Virus record (IMG/VR): IMGVR_UViG_3300047655_000013
Coordinates: 1-64,000 of that record
Source: a virus
DNA length: 64,000 bases
Strand: one strand, 5' to 3'
Shown: piece after piece, positions 57,624-64,000 of the stretch
How the letters are laid out: each line of letters begins with the position of its first letter
Numbering within the stretch: the stretch's first letter is position 1
The notes under the pieces: generated by a model
Databases searched by the model: none
What the model saw: only the letters and a program-made list of their open reading frames with translations
What the model was told of the DNA's origin: nothing
Position numbers and translations under genes: made by a program

Positions 57624-58429
57624 TACGCCGCCTGCCTGCGGTAGCTGGCCCAATCAAACACCACCAGACGACCGCCGTTCTCGCGCAAACGGTCAATTGA
57701 TCGCTCACCGATGAATTCGCCCAGCGCCTCTTTGGCAAGATTGCTGATAACGAGCGTCGGCTTCAATTGCTCGTACCGGCCGTTGATGATCTCAAACAGG
57801 ATCATCTTTTCGGTGTCGCTACCAAACTGCACACCTACTTCGTCCAACACCAGAAGATCGGGATTGACGAACTCGTTAAGGGCCTGGCGTTCCGTATCGT
57901 CGCTACCCTTCGAATAGGTTTCCTTGACCGTGCGCACTGCATTCATGACCGAGACGAAGCGCACACGCAACTTCATATCGAGCACCGCGTTGGCAATGCC
58001 AATCGCTAGGTGAGTCTTGCCTGTGCCGACGCCGCCGCAGAAAATCAGGCTTGCGCCATCCTTGTGGGTTTCCTCGAAGTCCTGCACGTAGCTCCGGGCC
58101 ACCGCCAATGCGCGCTTGGCACCATCGGTATGCGGCACGAAGTTTTCAATCGTGCGGTCAGCAAAGCGTAGGGGAATTTGTGCGGCAGCGATGAGCCGGC
58201 GCTTTTCCTGCTGCTCGGCTTCGCGGCGACGCTCGGCGTATTCGGCGTCCTGCCTCGATTTCTGTTCAAGGTCTGCACAGGCGCCGCAGCCGCTCCAATC
58301 CGTTGCGTTAGGGTGCTTGTACGCCACGTAGTCGCCATGCTTATCGCACGTCGCGGGTTGCGACGGGAACTTAAAAAGACCCGTCATCCCCAACGCCTTC
58401 CCGATAGTCTTGATTTCCGAATCCGCCAT
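57623..58429 (-). CDS. DnaC-like helicase loader (AAA+ ATPase)
   Basis: 268 aa. N-terminal Cys/His cluster (CDKHGDYVAY, then CGACADLE) that may bind zinc or the helicase, Walker A GGVGTGKT (residues 132-139), Walker B LLVLDEVG, sensor-1 Asn in VISNLA and an Arg finger region (ERSIDRLRENGG). Loads host DnaB at the phage origin. Overlaps the initiator gene by 59 bases. Confidence 0.88.
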   Translation of the reverse strand: MADSEIKTIGKALGMTGLFKFPSQPATCDKHGDYVAYKHPNATDWSGCGACADLEQKSRQDAEYAERRREAEQQEKRRLIAAAQIPLRFADRTIENFVPHTDGAKRALAVARSYVQDFEETHKDGASLIFCGGVGTGKTHLAIGIANAVLDMKLRVRFVSVMNAVRTVKETYSKGSDDTERQALNEFVNPDLLVLDEVGVQFGSDTEKMILFEIINGRYEQLKPTLVISNLAKEALGEFIGERSIDRLRENGGRLVVFDWASYRRQAA

Positions 58430-59207
58430 GTTTGTTCGCCTTCGATTTGGGTTTCATGCGAGAGTTGATCGCAGCAGAAATCCACGCTGCAGGTTCAACC
58501 GGTTTTTCGCGCATGAATTGCTGTGCAAGCTCCCACGCGCCTTCATCTTTCAACTGCTTGCGAGCGGCACCCATAAGGGACCGCGCGTTCTTGTCAGGAA
58601 CGCCGCGCTCAACAAGCCACGGCACGGCAATCTTGAAAATCGCTTCCTCGGCCGTCAGACCTGGAATCTCTTCGCCGCCTTCCGGTTTTTCTGGCGGCGA
58701 CGCGTCAGCGTCCGTTACGTCAGTAACGGAAGGGTTTGTAGTTGAAGAAGAAGATGAAGAAGAAGGGGGGGGATTTTCTCCATCCGTAAGGGGGGTTTTT
58801 AAACCCCCCTTATCTTTTGGGGGCCTCCCCCCTTTTTTTCCAAATTCAGCACCTTTTGCACCGTGTTCGGCACCCGCCTTGCCGCCTTCTGCGCGAACAT
58901 TGCGAATTCGTTCGTCCTTAACCATGCGCCGGGAGAAGATCCGGCCATCGGAATCACGGCTGAATACGCCTGCGTCTTCAAGTTCCTGCAATAGCTTCTT
59001 GACGCCCTTTTCGGGCTCACCAACGAGACGGGCGAGCTGCGGCACACCCATAGCTCGGCCATTGACCGATAACGTTCCGTACGGGTCGCATTCATGCATG
59101 ATGCACATCATCTCGGCCCACAATCCGCGCGAGCACAGGGAACAGCTTTGCAGCGCTGCGTCCTTTCGCCAGTCGGCGGGATAAAACTGGAAAGCCGGTC
59201 GCTTCAT
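58371..59207 (-). CDS. Replication initiator-like protein
   Basis: 278 aa. FQFYPADWRKDAALQSCS with SRGLWAEMMCIMHE is the winged-helix initiator start of DUF1376/phage O-like proteins. A linker of Pro/Ser (ENPPPSSSSSSSTTNPS) separates it from a C-terminal helical part that likely meets DnaC/DnaB. The linker coding DNA is unusually G/C-homopolymeric and palindromic, as an origin within the gene would be. Confidence 0.75.
   Translation of the reverse strand: MKRPAFQFYPADWRKDAALQSCSLCSRGLWAEMMCIMHECDPYGTLSVNGRAMGVPQLARLVGEPEKGVKKLLQELEDAGVFSRDSDGRIFSRRMVKDERIRNVRAEGGKAGAEHGAKGAEFGKKGGRPPKDKGGLKTPLTDGENPPPSSSSSSSTTNPSVTDVTDADASPPEKPEGGEEIPGLTAEEAIFKIAVPWLVERGVPDKNARSLMGAARKQLKDEGAWELAQQFMREKPVEPAAWISAAINSRMKPKSKANKHGGFGNQDYREGVGDDGSF
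58787..58812. repeat. 12-bp-arm palindrome with G6/C6 tracts, origin candidate
   Basis: TAAGGGGGGTTT-tt-AAACCCCCCTTA is a perfect inverted repeat in the linker part of the initiator gene. It is followed at 58819-58832 by GGGGG-cct-CCCCC and a seven-T run. Homopolymer tracts next to the initiator domain resemble lambdoid origins located inside O genes. Confidence 0.5.
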
Positions 59208-59218
59208 TAAAAACTGTC

Positions 59219-59608
59219 CTAAAAAGCTTTCCGCCCAATCATGGTGATCGCGCGCTTCGCCGCGCCAAGCGCTTTCTTGGCTGCCTTGCGCTCGAGCACG
59301 AACTCGTATGCCTTAAGGCAGCAGGCGCAGTTCTCGTAGAGGTATTCACGGATCTCGACATCAGTCATCCAAACCTGCTGGCCGGCGCCCCATCCATCGT
59401 CCTCAACATCGGGCCGGAACGCCTCTGAGAGATGCGTCGGGTCATCGTGATCACCGTACTTCATGCCGCCGTCACCGATGCCGCATGTCCCGTGCACACC
59501 CTTGCAGTAGTGCAGTGCGTCACTGATGGATTTCGTAAGCAGCCTGATTTCCGCGTTGAGGCGAGCGTAGTCCGCGCAGGCGCGAAGGGCTTTCTGGTCG
59601 GAAGTCAT
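59219..59608 (-). CDS. Hypothetical phage protein, 129 aa
   Basis: Acidic middle (KYGDHDDPTHLSEAFRPDVEDDG) and a Cys pair (ENCACCLKAYEF) near the C-terminus. Conserved in related replication blocks as I recall, no function known. Start at 59608 removes a low-complexity extension. Confidence 0.5.
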   Translation of the reverse strand: MTSDQKALRACADYARLNAEIRLLTKSISDALHYCKGVHGTCGIGDGGMKYGDHDDPTHLSEAFRPDVEDDGWGAGQQVWMTDVEIREYLYENCACCLKAYEFVLERKAAKKALGAAKRAITMIGRKAF

Positions 59609-59769
59609 CGAACCGCCTCCCAAACCGCCATAACCAGACAAGCCACAACAGCCGCTAGGCAGACCAGACCGACATACCGATGCTCGAACACTGAGCGGGC
59701 AGCCTGGCGTTTCTGGGAGGCTTCCCACTGGGCGCGTTGGAGTTCGGTTGTATTGCCTGTTCGAGTCAT
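59605..59769 (-). CDS. Single-pass membrane protein, 54 aa
   Basis: Polar N-terminal 30 residues and a C-terminal transmembrane helix (YVGLVCLAAVVACLVMAVW), so tail-anchored. Overlaps neighbours by four bases at both ends. Confidence 0.5.
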   Translation of the reverse strand: MTRTGNTTELQRAQWEASQKRQAARSVFEHRYVGLVCLAAVVACLVMAVWEAVR

Positions 59770-61406
59770 GAAGCCTCCGCGAACATGTCGGTTTGCCTAG
59801 TAGATTCGATTAGCGCCTGATCGACGCGATCGGCTTCGAATTGAATCCGCGCTTTAGCGATCTCGACGTATTCCGGCGTCATGTCGATGCCGATGAACCG
59901 GAAGCTTTCACGCATAGCGGCCTTCCCTGTGCTGCCCGATCCCATAAAGGGATCGAGGACGGTCCCGCCGGGCGGAGTCACCAGACGGCACAGATAGGCC
60001 ATCAGATCAGTCGGCTTGACAGTCGGATGGAAGTTGCCGTTGCGCTTCCGCCAATCAGCCGTTTCGCGATCGCGCATCGTTGCTTCCGTTTCGACTGCGG
60101 GCGTGTCACTGCCGCCGAGGCCTTCATTTCGATCGGCGCGGGATGCTTTAGCGCAATAAAAAAACCGGGCAGCAGAGCCGGCATCAAGCCGACGCGCACC
60201 GGGCTTCATGGCGAAGTTCGCCCCGCCGTTGTCCGCATACACGCGATCGCGGCTTGGCTCGTGCCCGCGATTCATTGCGCCATAGACGTTTTGCGTTTTG
60301 CGTGCGCCGTCCTGATAACTCACGTCAGCCATCTGGCCGGGCGCATCCGGGAATGCCTCGAGTACTTCGGCCGACCCGTCATGAATGACGTTGGCGGGCC
60401 AACGGCCAATGTCGCTTGGCATCCAGTCCTCAGGACGCTTGTGCATGCGCCAGCCATCCGCCTCAGTCCGATTGCCAAACGGCTGCGCTTGGCCGGGAAT
60501 ACGGCAGGCATCAATGTTCAGTGCACCAGTACCGAACGCCTCAACGTTCGCTACGACCGTTCCGACCAGCGGCTTGCGCGCCACACAAATCGGCTCGTGC
60601 GCCGGTTTGAGTGCCGTTCCCCAGCCTTCCCATTGGCGCGCGGCATCGGTTGCAGGCGCGGTAATGTCGAATTCAGCAGCGAAGCCATAGGACTTTTCCT
60701 CACCAGCATGCCGGCCGCTACCGCCTGCTATGCCGTTCTCACTGCGCGAGATAACCTCGCGTTCCACCGCCTCGATGCTATCGAACGGAAGCCTGAACGT
60801 ATCGCGGATCAGGTTGAACTGTTCCGGAGTCGGCATGTTCAAACCTAGCTCCCAGTTAGCCACACACCCGGTTAGGCCACCTGTCTTGCTGGGGAACAGA
60901 GAGGCAACCGCTTTCTGTGTAACGCCGTTTGCTTCGCGCCATCCACGAAACCACGGCCCGAACCACGCAACCGACTTTCCGCCCGCCTTGTCGATCGCCT
61001 TGCTCACGTCCATAGACTTCGGAAATCCTGACCCGTACAACCACATGATCTGATCGCGCACTTCGAAGCCCGCGTCCTCAATGGCGCATGCCATGCGGTG
61101 ATAGGTCCGCGGACCAGAGAAAGCGAGTAGATGACCACCCGGCTTGAGTACTCGCAGGCATTCCGACCACATTTCGACGCGGTGCGCAATGTCGCCGCCG
61201 TCCCACACCTTACCCATGAATCCCTTGTCACCGATGCGATGCCGGCCGTGCGGCATGTCCGGGTTGTTCGTGCGAGCGTGGCCGCCGCGCGATGCCTGCG
61301 TCAGGTGATATGGCGGATCCGTTACGATCGAGTCGACCGACGCATCCGCGAACGTCTTGAGCACGTCCATGCAGTCGCCGCAGTGGAGAGTGAAACACGC
61401 ACTCAT
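59766..61406 (-). CDS. DNA methyltransferase (N6/N4) with embedded HTH
   Basis: 546 aa. DPPY catalytic motif (residues 33-36 region, VTDPPYHL) comes before the AdoMet loop DPFMGSGSTG near the C-terminus, the beta-class order. Residues about 155-205 (WREANGVTQKAVASLFPS, then CVANWELGLNMPTPEQ) form an Xre-like HTH inserted between them. A modifying enzyme without partner nuclease, it probably protects phage DNA from restriction. Target site unknown. Confidence 0.85.
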   Translation of the reverse strand: MSACFTLHCGDCMDVLKTFADASVDSIVTDPPYHLTQASRGGHARTNNPDMPHGRHRIGDKGFMGKVWDGGDIAHRVEMWSECLRVLKPGGHLLAFSGPRTYHRMACAIEDAGFEVRDQIMWLYGSGFPKSMDVSKAIDKAGGKSVAWFGPWFRGWREANGVTQKAVASLFPSKTGGLTGCVANWELGLNMPTPEQFNLIRDTFRLPFDSIEAVEREVISRSENGIAGGSGRHAGEEKSYGFAAEFDITAPATDAARQWEGWGTALKPAHEPICVARKPLVGTVVANVEAFGTGALNIDACRIPGQAQPFGNRTEADGWRMHKRPEDWMPSDIGRWPANVIHDGSAEVLEAFPDAPGQMADVSYQDGARKTQNVYGAMNRGHEPSRDRVYADNGGANFAMKPGARRLDAGSAARFFYCAKASRADRNEGLGGSDTPAVETEATMRDRETADWRKRNGNFHPTVKPTDLMAYLCRLVTPPGGTVLDPFMGSGSTGKAAMRESFRFIGIDMTPEYVEIAKARIQFEADRVDQALIESTRQTDMFAEAS

Positions 61407-61471
61407 ACCCACCACCCACAGGCTCTAGCCATAACAGATGGGTAAATGAAGATGTAGAGGGGGAATGTCAT
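61403..61471 (-). CDS. Tiny peptide, 22 aa
   Basis: MTFPLYIFIYPSVMARACGWWV, hydrophobic, overlapping the methyltransferase start (ATGA) and the previous stop. Possibly a coupling peptide. Weak support. Confidence 0.25.
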   Translation of the reverse strand: MTFPLYIFIYPSVMARACGWWV

Positions 61472-61887
61472 GCGGCTCTCCCGAGGATCTTCGCCCGCAA
61501 CGCTGCAGCCTTCATTTCAGCCTCATGCAGCTCGCGCAGGTCGTCGCTGTAGAGCATTTCCTCTTGATGCGCAATCCATTGCGTCAAGAGGGTATGACCC
61601 ACGAGACATTGAAAGCCGGCAATCTTCGTGATCGGAAGGTTCCATATCTTCCCGGCGCGATCGCGGCCGTTCTTGATCTTCGAAAACTGGGAGGCCGAGA
61701 GCCCGAGGTAGCCCGCATAGGTCTTTTCGAGGAACTTGAAACGGCTCAGTTCGATTGCTTTCCGAACGAGTGCGGATTGATCGGAGATCGAGACGACGAC
61801 CTCCTGATCGACCGTGCGAGGCCGTTCCATGCGGCACATCAGCGGCAAATCTGCCTGACTATCAACAGTTGACACTTGAGTGGACAC
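61468..61887 (-). CDS. HTH regulator in the CII position
   Basis: 139 aa from GTG; a downstream ATG (61830) is an alternative. TYAGYLGLSASQFSKIKNG is an HTH (about residues 57-75), and the C-terminal helix (ELHEAEMKAAALRAKI) is suited to oligomerise. It is the second gene after the repressor operators, after a tR1-like terminator, the place of lambda cII. A CII-like role in the lysis-lysogeny choice is inferred from position. Confidence 0.6.
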   Translation of the reverse strand: MSTQVSTVDSQADLPLMCRMERPRTVDQEVVVSISDQSALVRKAIELSRFKFLEKTYAGYLGLSASQFSKIKNGRDRAGKIWNLPITKIAGFQCLVGHTLLTQWIAHQEEMLYSDDLRELHEAEMKAAALRAKILGRAA

Positions 61888-61900
61888 TCGAAGCTCCGCG

Positions 61901-61925
61901 AATATAAAGGCGTCACAAGGACGCC
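61901..61925 (-). terminator. tR1-like terminator between Cro-like and CII-position genes
   Basis: GGCGTC-CTTGT-GACGCC followed by TTTATATT in the minus direction, in the 75-base gap. It should limit read-through unless an N-like antiterminator acts. Confidence 0.65.
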
Positions 61926-61962
61926 AACAAAAATAGGACTACATACCGTGCATCAGAAACCG

Positions 61963-62277
61963 CTACGCCGCCCGCTCCCGCATCTCTTTAGTCCCGCGAT
62001 CCGAGGTGCCGCCGGTGGGGGATTGGGCGTCGTCACTGGACTTGATGCGCTCAGCAATTTCAGGCTTCGGTTCGCGGGGCGGATAATCATCCGGGACTTG
62101 AGACCAATCGAAATTAGGCTTGGCGAGTCTGAGGAACTGCACGCGCGGACGCGGCATGCCCTTCGTGCGCCACATCGAAACGGCGGCGTCAGAGCAATCG
62201 CAAAGTTCGGCGACAGCTTTCGTTCCACCGTTTCCGTCGATGATCAGGCTTGCAATAGGGTCGTGTGCTTTGTCCAT
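61963..62277 (-). CDS. Cro-like repressor
   Basis: 104 aa from MDKAHDP. NGGTKAVAELCDCSDAAVSMW is a Cro/YdaS-type HTH (residues 15-35), with the RTKGMPRPR loop typical of YdaS proteins. The C-terminal half is disordered (PREPKPEIAERIKSSDD). Divergent from the CI gene across the operators at 62284-62347. It would repress CI synthesis. Confidence 0.75.
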   Translation of the reverse strand: MDKAHDPIASLIIDGNGGTKAVAELCDCSDAAVSMWRTKGMPRPRVQFLRLAKPNFDWSQVPDDYPPREPKPEIAERIKSSDDAQSPTGGTSDRGTKEMRERAA

Positions 62278-62283
62278 GTCTAG

Positions 62284-62347
62284 ATTTAAGCACACTTAAA
62301 TGCAAAGGTAAAGCACCCTTAAGCGAAAAATAGTTAAGCTACCTTAA
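62284..62347. promoter_or_regulatory. Three repressor operators between CI and Cro
   Basis: Copies of TTAAG-N4-CTTAA: O1 at 62284-62301 (perfect palindrome ATTTAAG-CACA-CTTAAAT), O2 at 62309-62322 (one mismatch), O3 at 62334-62347 (TTAAG-CTAC-CTTAA), which abuts the CI start codon. The arrangement resembles a lambda OR with three sites. Promoters are not clearly resolved. Confidence 0.7.
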
Positions 62348-63136
62348 ATGAAAACGACAATTACGCGACTGATGCATGCGGTCACGGACAGGGAGTCCGC
62401 GTGGAACCGGCGCATCCTAAAAAAAGAGCTCGCGCAAGCTGCCGGGGTGACATCTTCAGCCGTTAGTTTCTGGTTGAACAACGAGGACACCGAACTCAAG
62501 GCGGAATGTGTCTTTGGCCTAGCGAAGTTCTTAAGGATTTCAGCCGAGTGGTTGCAGAGCGGCAAGGGCGATATGCTGGCGGTCCAGCACGATCCAGCTT
62601 TTACTGATTCGCTGAACACTGCACCAAAGACGCGCAAGATTGTTAAATCGACGCCTGACGATGCGACTAGCATTACGGAAAAGAAGCCTGCTGCGTACGG
62701 CAATTTCGACCGTGCTGCGGTGGGATATAGAGAGATCCCCGTAATAAGCTATGTTCAGGCGGGCATGATGACCGAGGCGATAGACCCATTCTCATTGGGC
62801 GATGGTTTTGAAGTTATTACGACAGACCTAGATCTGTCTGGCGGGGCTTTTGGGCTGATCATCAGAGGCCCGTCGATGGAGCCCGAGTTCAAGGAGGGCG
62901 ACAAGGTCATCATTGACCCCGCCGTCTCTGCCCAGCCTGGCGACTTCGTTGTCGCAAAGAATACGCAGGAAGAGGCGACCTTCAAAAAATACCGGCCGCG
63001 CGGCACCAGCGACCGCGGCGAAATGGTGTTCGAGCTTGTGCCGCTCAATGACGACTTTGCCACCCTACATAGCGAGCGGGACCATCTGCATATCATCGGG
63101 GTAATGGTCGAGCACCGTAAGTACCGCCGCCGCTAG
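62348..63136 (+). CDS. CI-type repressor with S24 self-cleavage domain
   Basis: 262 aa. N-terminal HTH (LKKELAQAAGVTSSAVSFWL, residues 25-44), linker, and a LexA/S24 peptidase domain with cleavage site A138-G139 (VQAGM), Ser176 (PSMEP) and Lys213 (ATFKKY). RecA-stimulated cleavage would induce the phage. The ATG lies against operator O3 and no ribosome site is seen, so the message may be leaderless, as lambda cI from PRM. Confidence 0.9.
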   Translation: MKTTITRLMHAVTDRESAWNRRILKKELAQAAGVTSSAVSFWLNNEDTELKAECVFGLAKFLRISAEWLQSGKGDMLAVQHDPAFTDSLNTAPKTRKIVKSTPDDATSITEKKPAAYGNFDRAAVGYREIPVISYVQAGMMTEAIDPFSLGDGFEVITTDLDLSGGAFGLIIRGPSMEPEFKEGDKVIIDPAVSAQPGDFVVAKNTQEEATFKKYRPRGTSDRGEMVFELVPLNDDFATLHSERDHLHIIGVMVEHRKYRRR

Positions 63137-63157
63137 AAGTCCACACTCCCTTAGCGA

Positions 63158-63182
63158 AGCCAGCCAAGAGCTGGCTTTTTTT
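63158..63182 (+). terminator. Terminator after the CI gene
   Basis: AGCCAGC-CAAGA-GCTGGCT followed by seven T, 20 bases after the CI stop codon. A perfect 7-bp stem. Confidence 0.9.
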
Positions 63183-63193
63183 CATTCACGAAA

Positions 63194-63241
63194 TTAAGCG
63201 CACTGAAATTTTGCTTGCGCTTGAAAATTAAGTGTGCTTAA
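63194..63241. promoter_or_regulatory. Second operator set right of CI
   Basis: TTAAG-CGCA-CTGAA (63194-63207, one mismatch) and TTAAG-TGTG-CTTAA (63228-63241, perfect) match the left operators. Between them is a weaker candidate (TTGCTTGCGCTTGAA, 63211-63225). They precede the next rightward operon, so CI should control it, a lambda OL counterpart. Confidence 0.7.
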
Positions 63242-63294
63242 ATGAATTCCATCGCACCGCACACCCCACCACCAACCTACTAGTGGAGATGGAA

Positions 63295-63558
63295 ATGAGC
63301 AAGAAGCACGAGCAGCGCACGCGAGCAGAGATTCTCGCCAAGCGGAACCAGCCGATCCAGGAAGTGCGCGTGATCCGCACGATTCAATCGCCGAAAGGCC
63401 CTATCGACGTTCCGCAGTCGACGTCGAGCGAGAAGTTGCGCGCCGCGTTTAACGCCTCGAAGTACATGCCGCACTTCGGCAATAAACAGCGGGCGAAGTT
63501 GATGGCGAAAGCTGCGCAGCCTGAGGCATTCAAGGGCTGGCTATCGGTGACGGCGTAA
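63295..63558 (+). CDS. First gene of the rightward early operon, 87 aa
   Basis: Basic protein (SKKHEQRTRAEILAKRNQ, then FGNKQRAKLMAKAAQ). The second ATG is chosen for spacing from tggag. Directly under the right operators; position matches the first early gene after pL in lambda, such as an N-like antiterminator, and the Arg-rich start would suit RNA binding, but the likeness is only positional. Confidence 0.6.
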   Translation: MSKKHEQRTRAEILAKRNQPIQEVRVIRTIQSPKGPIDVPQSTSSEKLRAAFNASKYMPHFGNKQRAKLMAKAAQPEAFKGWLSVTA

Positions 63559-63563
63559 CCATC

Positions 63564-63737
63564 ATGAACCTTCAGCAACTAGTTACTTTTGCGACGGACG
63601 GTCGTGATCAATGCGATCCTGACCTGAACATTGAGTTGCAGTTCGAGATCAAGCTTAGCCCGGAATTGCGTGGCGATCCGTATCCGCTCGAAGTTGCATC
63701 TGTGGACTACACGACGAAGGTGATTTTGTTGTATTGA
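63564..63737 (+). CDS. Hypothetical protein, 57 aa
   Basis: Begins MNLQQLVTFATDGRD and continues with a beta-rich segment (NIELQFEIKLSPELRGD). Five bases after the previous gene. No family recognised. Confidence 0.45.
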   Translation: MNLQQLVTFATDGRDQCDPDLNIELQFEIKLSPELRGDPYPLEVASVDYTTKVILLY

Positions 63738-64000
63738 CTGTCCGCAGCGAGAAGCGACCGCGCTTCTCAGTGCGAATAGCACCGCAGTAGAGGAGCACAG
63801 GCGCATGGCGTCGCCTGGTTGGAGCAACGTTCTTTAACCTGACTAGAAGGCATACCAGTAATGGCGGGGCCAACGCGCTACCCCGGAAAAGATCAGCGCC
63901 TATCAAACCGTGGTGGTTCGGCTAGTGATCCACGGTGAGATTGATAACCGCATGCGTGACCCGGAGCTGGCTCGGCCAGGAGTGGCCGGGCGCGTATGCA
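63738..64000 (+). other. Right-edge region with hairpin and partial frames
   Basis: Holds a perfect hairpin GAGAAGCG-ACCG-CGCTTCTC (63749-63768) without a T-run. A short frame from 63861 (MAGPTRYPGKDQR) ends at 63938. In another frame the translation EKISAYQTVVVRLVIHGEID runs to the edge and may be the start of a gene that continues outside the window. Neither is certain. Confidence 0.3.

Noticed and set aside
63749-63768. GAGAAGCG/CGCTTCTC hairpin as a terminator
   Set aside because: Perfect stem but no T-run on either strand; may be a regulatory hairpin only.

Overview
This 64-kb window is the genome, or nearly all of it, of a temperate contractile-tailed (myovirus-type) phage. High GC content and the family make-up (simple-myovirus tail module, GH19 lysin, class 3 lipase, NinG/NinI-type genes) suggest a Burkholderiaceae host (Burkholderia, Paraburkholderia or Caballeronia). 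That host assignment is inference. No host gene is visible. Phage genes lie on both sides of the integrase, so the sequence looks like a circular or virion-form genome cut at an arbitrary place rather than an integrated prophage read from attL to attR.

Plus strand, 0-18.6 kb: a tightly packed early/accessory region of short overlapping genes. It holds the 3' end of a 9-residue-repeat protein, HNH nucleases, a phage acyl carrier protein, a candidate structured RNA (1702-1853), and a recombination pair (probable single-strand annealing protein plus YqaJ/lambda-exo-type nuclease). Next comes a decayed diversity-generating retroelement: a DUF1566-like variable protein, an HNH gene, and only the C-terminus of the reverse transcriptase. 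A C5-methyltransferase-like protein, a mosaic 614-aa protein, an ASCH protein and an intein-containing RtcB RNA ligase follow, then excisionase and tyrosine integrase.

18.6-20.4 kb: a possible attP region and a small plus-strand operon behind a LexA (SOS) box. 20.3-23.5 kb, minus: lipase, lipoprotein, holin-like proteins and GH19 endolysin. 24.8-50.2 kb, minus: late operon running from small and large terminase, portal, MuF-like protein, Nudix-protease fusion, decoration protein and major capsid, through connectors, sheath, tube, frameshifted tail assembly chaperone, tape measure and baseplate, to fibres. Two plus-strand moron units interrupt it (an acyltransferase at 23.7-24.8 kb and a two-gene unit at 30.3-31.1 kb). 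Stem-loops with T-runs in the minus direction separate many late genes.

50.2-62.3 kb, minus: tRNA-Gly(UCC), a structure-rich non-coding stretch, a lambda pR'/tR'-like promoter-terminator pair downstream of a Q-like zinc protein, nin-region-like genes (NinG, DUF1367, NinI-type phosphatase), the DnaC-like loader and replication initiator, a DNA methyltransferase with an embedded HTH, a CII-position regulator and a Cro-like regulator. 62.3-63.1 kb, plus: an S24-type CI repressor flanked on both sides by operators of the form TTAAG-N4-CTTAA. Early plus-strand genes restart at 63.3 kb and run off the right edge.

Overall logic: CI holds lysogeny. RecA-stimulated self-cleavage of CI and the LexA-box operon tie the phage to DNA damage. 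The leftward early operon makes replication proteins and Q, and Q probably antiterminates the short leader at 51.8-52.0 kb to switch on the late genes. The rightward early operon supplies recombination, integration and many host-interaction genes.
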